Shown: positions 57,201-63,894 of the stretch, one piece after another
How the letters are laid out: the number at the start of each line of letters is the position of its first letter
How positions within the stretch are numbered: the stretch's first letter is position 1
DNA from: Sinobacterium caligoides
GTDB taxonomy: Bacteria; Pseudomonadota; Gammaproteobacteria; Pseudomonadales; Sinobacteriaceae
Assembly (NCBI RefSeq): GCF_003752585.1
Contig: NZ_RKHR01000004.1
Location: 372,001-436,000, forward strand
DNA length: 64,000 bases
Reading direction: 5' to 3'
Translations under genes and position numbers: made by a program
Notes under the pieces: generated by a model
Databases searched by the model: none
What the model was told of the DNA's origin: nothing
Seen by the model: the letters and a program-made list of their open reading frames with translations, nothing else

Positions 57201-58085
57201 CGATAAATACTGATCAACCTCGCCAACTTGCAACGCTCCGTCTACATTGTCATCAATGCCTATATCAATCTGTTGGCCCCCGGCCTCACACATTTCACCT
57301 GCGCTTATCACGCTACTTGCCGTCAAGGCTTTAGCTGTCTCACCGTGACAGACGACCTGTGTCTTACTGACTTCCACCTCATCCAGCTTTCCGTTTAAGT
57401 TCACATCAAAGCCGGTGTGAATTTCGATACCACCTGCCACACACTGTTCGCCAGCGTCTAAACTGCTATAGGAAACACTGTTATAAGCCGTTGCCTTTTC
57501 AATACCCGTCATCGCTGCGAGTGTCGCCTGCAAGTGCAACAATGCTGAACTGGTAGAAATCATTTCTGTGTTTGAAGAACCACTGTTGGCAACCAGTGTT
57601 GCGGCACCCGCAACAAAGTCCTCAGCGCTGAAATCTAACGTCATCTCTTCAGCGATGGTATGCGCGCTATCGCTAATGCTAATGCCGTTGCTGGCATCAC
57701 CATCAACATCGAGACTCTGTAGCAAACGAGCGATATTAATCACCACAGGATGATTAATGTCATCGGTTCCAGCTAAATCAAGCGGCGTCAATAAGACCTT
57801 TGCCTCAGCTTCAGGCAGGTCTATTCCCCCTACTGAGAAGGTGACTTTCTCACCCTGAATAAACTGGAATTCACCTTCCGTGTTAGTCATACCGCTCTGT
57901 GTCGCAGTACGATAACCGAGGTTTGCAACCGCGCTATCGACAAATACCCCTGTGCTAACACTGGCAGCCGTTTTCGGCACCGGCGAGGCATCGCCGCCTC
58001 CTCCGCCACCGCCACCGCCGCACCCGGTGCCCACAAAGGAAAAAGTTAATAACAATGCTGCAGGCAGCGTTTTTATCATTTTCAT
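54213..58085 (-). CDS. Large collagen-like surface lipoprotein with DUF7151 modules
   Basis: A 1290-residue exported protein. The signal peptide ends at T-G-C followed by nine glycines, so Cys22 is probably lipidated, although the lipobox is imperfect. Three Cys-paired DUF7151-like modules (about 207-351) and a fourth (about 485-520) each carry a calcium-loop-like D-x-N-x-N-G or D-D-N-x-D-G. Between them lie 40 uninterrupted Gly-X-Y triplets (352-471), mostly G-Q-D and G-A-D. Calx-beta-like domains follow (about 680-880), then a repeat propeller (about 900-1290) with S-F-D-D-H-F-G-Q-V. Likely an acidic, calcium-binding cell-surface stalk protein. Read-out functions are inferred. Confidence 0.85.
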   Translation of the reverse strand: MKMIKTLPAALLLTFSFVGTGCGGGGGGGGGDASPVPKTAASVSTGVFVDSAVANLGYRTATQSGMTNTEGEFQFIQGEKVTFSVGGIDLPEAEAKVLLTPLDLAGTDDINHPVVINIARLLQSLDVDGDASNGISISDSAHTIAEEMTLDFSAEDFVAGAATLVANSGSSNTEMISTSSALLHLQATLAAMTGIEKATAYNSVSYSSLDAGEQCVAGGIEIHTGFDVNLNGKLDEVEVSKTQVVCHGETAKALTASSVISAGEMCEAGGQQIDIGIDDNVDGALQVGEVDQYLSLCNGVAGKPGLTSLLVISPEQALCVAGGQSLQSGLDINENGTLDPEEITSTQHICRGVDGQDGQDGADGQDGADGQDGADGQDGVDGQDGADGQDGADGQDGVDGQDGADGQDGADGQNGVDGQDGADGQNGVDGQDGIDGQDGADGQDGADGQDGADGQDGADGQDGADGQDGADGYIGELLIQQESREDGPCLHTTNYTYVGFDTNENGRLESEELSSTAYICADNSKPVAELAYLSNDQFFSHHHTAVGTDEAGRHQLNVAPDTMSVWAILYSDYNDDSTELTLIDAPDWLRIESAPSAPYSCALYDEGRMRCYDYSAILSANTDAIELGRHEFVIAVSDGEKATLKAVVLDVVEPIHVTITEPGAVVEGVDEVSEMIVSLSAPSATEIGISLSYNDYWSFPLGYRICEIDGSNCQDYQEESVFFFAPGETQKKIQFIVEDDQRFLSDFAVEFELMTLGGPASDLVLLAEEARVRQVTYVDNEVKPVIGFVESSSSFQGYGNFWLEVQWSGTPSIEQTVELHFGGTAELGVDYNAWESSLVVGNDLSGFHTSISIELLGELDEDKTIEISLVPVNANAIDVDPLKAMHTVAIQGINPDRYGVKNLFIPRQNPDQGSIGVKDIQVSANDTLYVFGTVTEGALEGAEYLGGNADVFLAQFSLEGESLGIKQLGSDRSDEAVAMALDGLGQPVILRTQKGMGDDALLMEKYNVQGALLWQRSFSSALESPSIVVGGNDDIFVAQGNFREDVDNDQIDGKFYLAKFNSAGELLWQQDDIDVVDPEHYNLVFQSVVVDSQGNSFIAFSDDRDVFGIRVLKFNALNGAVEWSLELPTNNWFYLNKILIDDDDNVVVYGSTPGNFAGNTAILGEDFIHAMLSSDGQVLSSKQFGSFSDDHFGQVIRSGAEYYGFASVGGEYQGDASGNYLFRYDSAGNELGKHLVIDDDRDNFYLDPSYFDGYLLSDSAGSIYLAKPSYHWFDHAVIKIRKFSEELMPQ
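56673..57032 (-). repeat. 360-bp collagen-like (Gly-X-Y)40 repeat array
   Basis: Forty 9-base units, mostly in an 18-base period coding G-Q-D-G-A-D. The array leaves long open frames in several other phases, which are artefacts. Such arrays are prone to copy-number change by slippage or recombination. Confidence 0.95.
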
Positions 58086-58524
58086 TGAAACCTTCCTGAT
58101 GATGCCTAATTATTATTAAGTCATGACACGCAATAGAGGAATTTCAGGTAGCGCTAAAGCGCTATACCTCACTCACATAGCATGAAAAATATAAATACGA
58201 TTAAGACCAACCTTTGTCTTTCGCTGTTATTATTATTTATATAAAAACGTTAAAAATATAACGTAACTACTTAGTGATAATATCATGAACATAATGATCA
58301 ATCTCGCCCGCAACTGTAAAGAGTTCCGTCACTAGGCGTGGACATTAGCTAAGCAAGCAATAGATCGAAGCGAGGCTAGGTCGACTCCAATTTATCAACA
58401 AGAATATAGAGGGTATTAAGAAGCAGGGAAGCCCCCTACGACCCTAGCCAAGCTAGGATATAGGGAGTCAATTTAGCCCTGAATCACTAAAATGCAGCCA
58501 AACAAGTACTAGTCTAGCACTCGG
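58086..58524. other. Intergenic region between the collagen-like and PEP-CTERM genes
   Basis: About 440 bases with no supported reading frame. A short hairpin-like CCTAGCCAAGCTAGG lies near 58444. Nothing else stands out. Confidence 0.45.
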
Positions 58525-59040
58525 TTACTGACGCCTTCTAAGCGCCGCAAGACCAAGAAGACCGCTCGCAAAGAGCCAGGCTGCTGCTGGCACAGGCACT
58601 TCATTCACATAGCTAGCCGTTGCCGCAGTCATCTGGTATTCCGCTTGCAGAAAATCATCACGTGAAGCCAGAGAAACATTCAAAGAAGGTGTTAGTACAA
58701 CGTCGATCATACCAAATGGCCCGAGCAGGCCTGCTCCCTGCCCGGTTATGCTACATTCTGACGATAAGAAACAAGAAAAAGCGTTAGCATTAAGACTTTG
58801 CACGTTTATAGATAATATTAAGTCATAGGAATCATCTGGCAAAAAACCATCATTAAAACTAATCACAGAGAAATCACTATCTTCGTATAATAATCTGCTC
58901 GAGATTTCTGATACAGCGACATTCGCCGGAAAAGAGTCAGTAAGCTTATAAGTAAAGTCAATGCTTTGGACTGCTGCATTTGTATAAGTAGAAGAAAATG
59001 AAGCCAGTAACAAACAACAACCTATTATTCTATTTTTCAT
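58525..59040 (-). CDS. PEP-CTERM sorting-domain protein
   Basis: A 171-residue exported protein. The signal peptide (I-I-G-C-C-L-L-L-A-S-F-S-S) ends near T-N-A-A. The beta-rich body begins with V-Q-S-I-D-F-T-Y-K-L-T-D-S-F, and the C-terminal tail is V-P-V-P-A-A-A-W-L-F-A-S-G-L-L-G-L followed by R-R-R. It shares that tail with the protein at 19011 and no other part. The ATG at 59040 is spaced better from the GGGA ribosome-binding site than 59046 or 59070. Confidence 0.84.
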   Translation of the reverse strand: MKNRIIGCCLLLASFSSTYTNAAVQSIDFTYKLTDSFPANVAVSEISSRLLYEDSDFSVISFNDGFLPDDSYDLILSINVQSLNANAFSCFLSSECSITGQGAGLLGPFGMIDVVLTPSLNVSLASRDDFLQAEYQMTAATASYVNEVPVPAAAWLFASGLLGLAALRRRQ

Positions 59041-59417
59041 AAACATCCCTATTTTTAGCTCGACCAACATCGACGTACAGTTTCTAACTGTCCCATTTTA
59101 TGCGAACAATATCACACTAAACAGCAGACTTCCCTTCAGGAAATGTAAAGATTTCCGGCAGCAGTTTCCGGCTCACTATAGATACCCGTCCAGAAAGAAC
59201 TTCCTTGCAACCTAGACGCAGTGGCAGTCAACCTGATGCTCTAACGGACGAACGCGTTAATCCTCTAACAGTGCTGCACAGTTATAGTTTATCGCGATGC
59301 TCGGATATTACTCATCATAGCCCTGTTGACACCTGCGACTACGGCTAAACAGTCGGCTATATTTTGAGAAGCATATAACGGCTTCTCAATCACTCATCAA
59401 TGACAAGCACTGCCCCA

Positions 59418-59480
59418 CCCTTAACCCTTAACCCTTAACCCTTAACCCTTAACCCTTAACCCTTAACCCTTAACCCTTAA
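59418..59480. repeat. Nine tandem CCCTTAA heptamers
   Basis: Nine perfect head-to-tail copies of CCCTTAA (TTAAGGG on the minus strand). The first copy read on the minus strand supplies the last codons and the stop of rtcB; the rest follow it. Confidence 0.98.
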
Positions 59481-60678
59481 CACATACGACTTGCTTCAAA
59501 GTATGAACAACCTCTATCAAATCACTTTGGTTTTCCATCACTTGATCAATATCCTTATAGGCGCCAGGTATCTCATCAATTACACTCTTGTCTTTTCGAC
59601 ATTCAACACCTTTGGTCTGCTCTTCCAGGTCAGCGCGTCGAAAACGCTTTTTTGCGGCTGATCGACTCATCCTGCGGCCGGCACCATGAGAGCAAGAACA
59701 AAATGACTCTCCATTGCCTTTACCTTTAACAATAAAAGAACGCTCACCCATGCTACCGGGAATAATACCCAGCTCACCTTCGCGCGCACTAATGGCCCCT
59801 TTACGCGTCAGAAAGACATCTTTACCGAGGTGATGCTCTCGCTGCACATAATTGTGATGGCAATTGATCGCCTCTTTAGTCACGGTAAAGTCAGGCAGGT
59901 AAGGCTTAATCGCTCTTAGCACTAAATTCATCATTTCCTGCCTGTTTACCTTCGCATAGTGCTGAGCCCACTCCAAAGCCTCAATATAATCATCCATATG
60001 TTGATTTCCCTGCGAAAAATAACACAGATCTTTATTCGGCATGTTGTGCATATGCCCTTGCATATCTTTTTTGGCTAAGGCAATGAAGTAACGCCCGATA
60101 GCGTTGCCAATACCGCGACTGCCTGAGTGCAACATAACCCACACATCCTTATTTTCATCGATGCATAACTCAATGAAATGATTGCCGCTGCCCAAGGTAC
60201 CCATTTGTGTTACCCAGGTCTCCCGAGGCCGTTTTAACATTTTTAATAGCTGAGGGTGCTTATCCAAGATGAGATGAATACCGGCTGCTATCGGCGTGCA
60301 GGCACCTTCTCTGGCACTCACTCGCTTATGCTGTCTTAATCCAACTGGCACAGCCCCTTCAATCGCTAAGCGAAGGGGCTTCAAGTTATCAGGTAATTGG
60401 GATGATTTAACCGACAGACGCAGTGCATTCATCCCACAGCCAATGTCGACACCGATAGCCGCTGGAATAATCGCATCCACGGTGGGTATCACAGAGCCAA
60501 CCGTCGCCCCAACACCTGCGTGCACATCTGGCATCGCTGCCACATGAGAGTGAATAATAGGCAATCGAGCAATATCCTTTAGTTGCTCAAGCGCTTTGTA
60601 GTCAACTTGGTCAGTATAGATTTTTACGGGGAATGCGCCACCGCTTCTATTTTTATTTAACTCTATTTTTACTGGCAT
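59470..60678 (-). CDS. rtcB: RNA-splicing ligase RtcB (prfH-linked type)
   Basis: A 402-residue GTP-dependent RNA ligase that joins 2',3'-cyclic phosphate or 3'-phosphate ends to 5'-OH ends. Manganese and guanylylation residues are in place: V-D-I-G-C-G (Asp78, Cys81), G-S-G-N-H-F-I-E (His167), L-H-S-G-S-R-G (His184), N-C-H-H-N, and S-H-G-A-G-R-R-M-S-R, whose His331 is the guanylylated residue. The linkage to prfH identifies it as the ribosome-repair RtcB paralogue rather than the tRNA-ligase type. Its stop lies inside a heptamer repeat. It is 181 bases after prfH. Confidence 0.95.
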   Translation of the reverse strand: MPVKIELNKNRSGGAFPVKIYTDQVDYKALEQLKDIARLPIIHSHVAAMPDVHAGVGATVGSVIPTVDAIIPAAIGVDIGCGMNALRLSVKSSQLPDNLKPLRLAIEGAVPVGLRQHKRVSAREGACTPIAAGIHLILDKHPQLLKMLKRPRETWVTQMGTLGSGNHFIELCIDENKDVWVMLHSGSRGIGNAIGRYFIALAKKDMQGHMHNMPNKDLCYFSQGNQHMDDYIEALEWAQHYAKVNRQEMMNLVLRAIKPYLPDFTVTKEAINCHHNYVQREHHLGKDVFLTRKGAISAREGELGIIPGSMGERSFIVKGKGNGESFCSCSHGAGRRMSRSAAKKRFRRADLEEQTKGVECRKDKSVIDEIPGAYKDIDQVMENQSDLIEVVHTLKQVVCVKG

Positions 60679-60742
60679 AAAATTATCCTAGTATTTAAAT
60701 CAGAAAGAGCTCTCTCTTCGAGCAACCTCTTCGGTAGATAGT

Positions 60743-60770
60743 TTAATATTTTTTTATTGATTTTTTTCAA
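60743..60770 (-). promoter_or_regulatory. Possible internal promoter between prfH and rtcB
   Basis: TTGAAA (60765-60770), a 16-base spacer and TATTAA (60743-60748) on the minus strand, in a 181-base gap unusually long for a tight operon. The A/T richness makes chance matches likely. Confidence 0.3.
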
Positions 60771-60859
60771 CGTCCTTTTTCTCGCGCGTTTGTTGACGCC
60801 CCCAATAGCTGAATCACAGAGGCGATTACTCATTAGCCAGCACAACTTGTCCCCTCTCA

Positions 60860-61534
60860 TCACGCACCTCGACACTCTTCAAAATTCGGTCCGTGAAAGC
60901 GACGCTTTGGTTTGCCTCGCTGTACCTGATAATGGGATAGCCAACGCTGTTTGTTTTTCATCTGCTGCTCATTGCTGATACCTTCCATCAACAATATTTG
61001 TAACCTCTCCAACGCTAGTTTCTTGTTTCGATGCTGAGACCTATCTGACTCAACCCTGATCTGCAATCCTGTCGGCCGATGCGTAACACGAACGGCACTG
61101 CTGGTCTTATTAACATGTTGCCCACCTGGGCCCGTGGAGCGCATTGTTTGAATTGAGACCTCTCGTTTCAGGGCTTCCATCTCAATCACTTTGTTACCCG
61201 CCACATCGAGCTCCAACACTGCCACATACCAATTCATTCGTTTGTGCTGTCGTCGATAATGGCTCTCTCCTTGCCATTTGATCACCCCCTGCCAATCACG
61301 CACAAACGATTGAGCACCATCGCCTTCCACTCGCACTAATATTGAGCGAAAGGCGTCCGGTACGATCAAGTCTTGCTGACGTAACACCTTGTCGTAAGCC
61401 ATGCTCTCAACGACATCAAATGACAAGCGCTGCTGTTGCGCCGCCACACTCATGACCCGGCACAGTTGAGCAACAACCCAACCACACTCCTTTGGCCCTT
61501 GCCCTGCTGTTAGCTGTAACCAACAACTAGTCAT
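60860..61534 (-). CDS. prfH: Peptide chain release factor homologue PrfH
   Basis: A 224-residue class I release-factor homologue without the N-terminal and codon-reading domains of RF1/RF2. The catalytic loop S-T-G-P-G-G-Q-H-V-N-K-T-S-S-A-V-R lies at residues 133-149, with the GGQ at 137-139, followed by R-S-Q-H-R-N-K-K-L-A. PrfH releases peptides from ribosomes whose 16S decoding site has been cut, allowing the partner RtcB to re-ligate the rRNA; this is known for prfH-rtcB operons. AGGTGAG precedes the ATG. A structured leader lies upstream. Confidence 0.94.
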   Translation of the reverse strand: MTSCWLQLTAGQGPKECGWVVAQLCRVMSVAAQQQRLSFDVVESMAYDKVLRQQDLIVPDAFRSILVRVEGDGAQSFVRDWQGVIKWQGESHYRRQHKRMNWYVAVLELDVAGNKVIEMEALKREVSIQTMRSTGPGGQHVNKTSSAVRVTHRPTGLQIRVESDRSQHRNKKLALERLQILLMEGISNEQQMKNKQRWLSHYQVQRGKPKRRFHGPNFEECRGA

Positions 61535-61625
61535 ATCTCACCTGTTTATTTATAAATTCACTTTCTTCAGGCAAAGCGATAGCCCTGCCGTATTAGACAA
61601 ATATTTTTTTAGGAAATTGCAGGCG

Positions 61626-61676
61626 AAAAAAAACCCCAGATAACTTGGTCAGAAAGACACGATTAGCCAGGGTTTT
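61626..61676 (-). terminator. Intrinsic terminator/attenuator ahead of prfH
   Basis: On the minus strand AAAACCCTGG (61676-61667) pairs with CTGGGGTTTT (61639-61630), ten pairs including two G-U, and the T run continues to 61626 (eight T in all). The loop is about 27 nt. It lies 91 bases before the prfH ATG and downstream of the promoter, so it would cut off the operon unless disrupted. Segment AAGTTATCT (61646-61638) overlaps its right arm. Confidence 0.7.
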
Positions 61677-61681
61677 AAACC

Positions 61682-61731
61682 GGCTTGAAAGTTATCTACT
61701 TTCAAGCCCTATGTTAGTTAGAACTTGAAAG
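61682..61731 (-). promoter_or_regulatory. Alternative leader hairpins, segments 1-2-3 of the prfH attenuator
   Basis: On the minus strand: segment 1 CTTTCAAG (61731-61724), segment 2 GGCTTGAAAG (61708-61699), segment 3 CTTTCAAGCC (61691-61682). 1 with 2 gives eight pairs; 2 with 3 gives ten pairs around a seven-base loop TAGATAA. AGATAACTT (61697-61689), spanning the loop and the start of segment 3, is complementary over nine bases to AAGTTATCT (61646-61638) in the terminator. Confidence 0.75.
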
Positions 61732-61732
61732 G

Positions 61733-61762
61733 TTATTTTTTCACCTCGTCTGTATATGTCAT
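61733..61762 (-). CDS. Putative leader peptide of prfH-rtcB (9 codons)
   Basis: ATG at 61762 starts M-T-Y-T-D-E-V-K-K and stops at TAA (61735-61733). A good Shine-Dalgarno AGAGAGG ends eight bases upstream of the ATG. The stop codon directly abuts segment 1 (CCTTTCAAG), so a ribosome finishing the peptide would cover segment 1. There are no runs of one amino-acid codon, so it would sense translation in general rather than one amino acid. It has not been shown to be translated. Confidence 0.55.
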   Translation of the reverse strand: MTYTDEVKK

Positions 61763-61804
61763 TTTCTCAACCTCTCTTTAAGCTAGTTCATGGAATATTG
61801 CGGG

Positions 61805-61832
61805 ATTTTACGCTCATCACTCTTCATGTCAA
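61805..61832 (-). promoter_or_regulatory. Sigma-70 promoter of prfH-rtcB
   Basis: Minus-strand TTGACA (61827-61832), a 16-base spacer and TAAAAT (61805-61810). Transcription should start near 61798, giving a leader of about 265 bases before prfH. Confidence 0.8.
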
Positions 61833-62109
61833 CACTAAAATAAAAAACAGATGAATCATCTATCTTACCAACTACCCATCCTGACAATCCGCATCTTAAT
61901 TAATTTAAAATCTTCTAGCTGTCTATTTCTTTATTATATTATTTAGCCACTACAAACCATTTTCATCATGCTACCCACCATCGCATCAATCGCCCTCAAG
62001 CATAATGTCACTAATAACGCTTACATCTTATTATTTATAATGACCAGACTAGTACAGCGTAACGATAACGACGAATTGGCGGTGGGCATCGAGACTAGCT
62101 CAACTACCG
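61833..62109. other. AT-rich region upstream of the prfH promoter
   Basis: No gene supported. A 70-codon plus-strand frame (61968-62180) has no ribosome-binding site and overlaps the better supported minus-strand gene at 62110, so I leave it out. Confidence 0.45.
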
Positions 62110-62337
62110 CTAGCTCTCACCTTCACCAACAAGCTCCCAACTCGTCGAAAGGTCACGGTTATCAGTATTATAATGAATAGGCTTTTCGTTTCGCAGAATA
62201 TCACCCAGCGCCGCTAATTCCTCAATAGAATCAGGTTCGATGCTGACGTCCGTCCCATCGGCCAGCTTTAACCAGATAATCCCGGAGTTTTGCTCTGCTC
62301 GCCAATTTAACGAATATTGATTGACTTCCTTCCACAT
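62110..62337 (-). CDS. Hypothetical protein, 75 residues
   Basis: A small acidic soluble protein starting M-W-K-E-V-N-Q-Y and containing G-I-I-W-L-K-L-A-D-G-T-D-V-S-I-E, which reads as a beta hairpin, followed by E-E-L-A-A-L-G-D-I-L-R as a helix. TAAGGAAG lies well spaced before the ATG. I do not recognise the family. It stands alone between the permease and prfH genes. Confidence 0.62.
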   Translation of the reverse strand: MWKEVNQYSLNWRAEQNSGIIWLKLADGTDVSIEPDSIEELAALGDILRNEKPIHYNTDNRDLSTSWELVGEGES

Positions 62338-62573
62338 TATATTGCTTCCTTAGTTACGTTATGGTAAAAAAATTTAAGATTCATCTACACCGAAAACGCT
62401 TTTAAGCGCTATTTTCCGGCATCCTCCTTGACGTAATCTTGCTACAGCAAATTCACGATATATCATCTCACGGTAATATAATACTGATCGTGCAGAGTTT
62501 ATATCTTGCCGCCAAAATAGGTTGAATATACGCGACAAAAATAGAGGGCTACCTATATCAACTGCTGAATTGA

Positions 62574-63500
62574 TCAAAATAAAATAGCGTACAAGTAGCC
62601 GGCGCTCATCGCCATTGAAAGAATGACGATTAAAAACGCGATAATCATCGTATTTTTAAATATAGACTTCAGCAAAATAACCTCTGTCAAACTCGCTCCC
62701 GCGCTACCAATGATCAAAGCCATCACGGCACCAAGCCCCATGCCTTTAGCGGCCAATGCTGCACTTAGCGGGATGACGGCTTCTGCTCGAATATACAAAG
62801 GGATGCCGATAACAGCCGCGATCGGGATTGCAAACGGGTTGTCTTCATTGGCAAGGCTCACGACAAGACTTGTTGGCATAAAGCCATAAATCAGCGAGCC
62901 GATGGCAATACCACCGATGAGGTAAGGCAGGACTTTTTTAAAGTCAGCCCAAGTTGTATTCCACACTCGCTGCCATCGGCTAACGGCCACCTTGCTGCCT
63001 TCACAGGATGATCCACAGCCTTTTGACGCCGGCTCGATATAGGCCTCTGCCTTAACATACCTCTCAAAGCCCAGCTTTTCTAACGAGTAGCCGGCAATGA
63101 CTGACACTCCCATGGCAATGGTGAAGTAAAACGCGGTGACAGGCAGACCAAAGGTTACCGCAAATAAACCGATAATAATGGGGTTGAGCAGGGGGCTAGC
63201 AAATAGGAAGACCATCATGGTGCCAAAGCCAGCCTTTGCCCTTAGCAATCCTTTGAGGAAGGGGATTGTCGAGCAAGAGCAGAAAGGGGTGATCGCCCCT
63301 AAAAAAGCCGCGATCAAGTACCCCTTGCCTCCCTTACCACTCAATATGCTCTGTATTCTTTCCGGTGGGATATATTCCTGTAACACGCCCACTATGTAAC
63401 TGATGACAAGGAATAAAAGCGTAAGCTCCAGCGCAAGAAAGGCAAACATTGTTAAGCTGTCTTGTAACATACTGATATCAATATTTAGCACGACCACCAC
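62574..63500 (-). CDS. Permease of the DUF318/ArsP_1 family
   Basis: A 308-residue membrane protein with eight to ten helices. The signature T-P-F-C-S-C-S-T-I-P-F near residues 71-81 and F-L-F-A-S-P-L-L-N-P-I-I-I-G near 98-111 place it with YraQ/ArsP permeases. A cytoplasmic loop carries G-C-G-S-S-C-E-G. ArsP proteins export methylated trivalent arsenicals; other members have unknown cargo. The start is uncertain: a GTG at 63500 or ATG at 63470. It is divergent from an ArsR regulator. Confidence 0.85.
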   Translation of the reverse strand: MVVVLNIDISMLQDSLTMFAFLALELTLLFLVISYIVGVLQEYIPPERIQSILSGKGGKGYLIAAFLGAITPFCSCSTIPFLKGLLRAKAGFGTMMVFLFASPLLNPIIIGLFAVTFGLPVTAFYFTIAMGVSVIAGYSLEKLGFERYVKAEAYIEPASKGCGSSCEGSKVAVSRWQRVWNTTWADFKKVLPYLIGGIAIGSLIYGFMPTSLVVSLANEDNPFAIPIAAVIGIPLYIRAEAVIPLSAALAAKGMGLGAVMALIIGSAGASLTEVILLKSIFKNTMIIAFLIVILSMAMSAGYLYAILF

Positions 63501-63507
63501 CTATCCA

Positions 63508-63530
63508 TATTTCTAGAATGGTCGAACTAT
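63508..63530. promoter_or_regulatory. Operator half of a duplicated motif, permease side
   Basis: TATTTCTAGAATGGTCGAAC with TAT following; a near copy lies at 63557-63579. Probably an ArsR operator next to the permease start. Confidence 0.6.
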
Positions 63531-63556
63531 ATAAAAGACCGCTGGTCATATCAAGT

Positions 63557-63579
63557 TATTTCTAGTAATGTCGAATTAT
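63557..63579. promoter_or_regulatory. Operator half of a duplicated motif, arsR side
   Basis: TATTTCTAGTAATGTCGAAT with TAT following, differing from the copy at 63508 in only a few bases. The centre-to-centre distance is 49 bases. It overlaps the upstream in-frame ATG of the regulator, which argues that translation starts later, at 63598. Confidence 0.6.
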
Positions 63580-63597
63580 TGTTTTTCAGGTGATCAA

Positions 63598-63894
63598 ATG
63601 ACTATCGAAATTATCGCTAAAGCATTCAAAGAACTGGGCCACCCCACCCGACTAAGTATTTATAAGCGAGTTATTCGGGCGGGGCATCAAGGGATTGCAG
63701 TAGGAGGTATACAAGAAAAGCTCGATATTCCAGGCTCAACCCTATCTCATCACATCTCTAGTCTAGTATCGGCTGGCTTGATTTCTCAGCGACGCGAGAG
63801 CAGGACGTTATACTGCATTGCCGAATACGAGCAGTTGCAAGCTGTCATCAGCTTTCTTCAAGATGAGTGCTGCGCTGACGAAGATAACCAATAG
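63598..63894 (+). CDS. ArsR/SmtB family metalloregulator
   Basis: A 98-residue winged-helix repressor: K-E-L-G-H-P-T-R-L-S-I-Y-K near residues 9-21, recognition helix P-G-S-T-L-S-H-H-I-S-S-L near 42-53, and wing S-Q-R-R-E-S-R-T-L-Y-C. A C-terminal cysteine pair, D-E-C-C-A-D-E-D, may bind the inducer (arsenite-like or a soft metal). The ATG at 63598 has AGGTGA upstream; the ATG at 63568 lies inside a candidate operator. It likely represses itself and the divergent permease. Confidence 0.9.
   Translation: MTIEIIAKAFKELGHPTRLSIYKRVIRAGHQGIAVGGIQEKLDIPGSTLSHHISSLVSAGLISQRRESRTLYCIAEYEQLQAVISFLQDECCADEDNQ

Noticed and set aside
59418-59480. Heptamer array as a true telomere or CRISPR-like repeat
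   Set aside because: It is internal to the window, has no spacers and no hairpin end; a slippage-type microsatellite is the simpler reading.
61968-62180. 70-codon plus-strand frame
   Set aside because: No ribosome-binding site and it overlaps the better supported minus-strand gene at 62110.
62374-62577. 67-codon minus-strand frame overlapping the permease stop
   Set aside because: TTG start, no ribosome-binding site of note and no recognisable domain; translational coupling is possible but unsupported.
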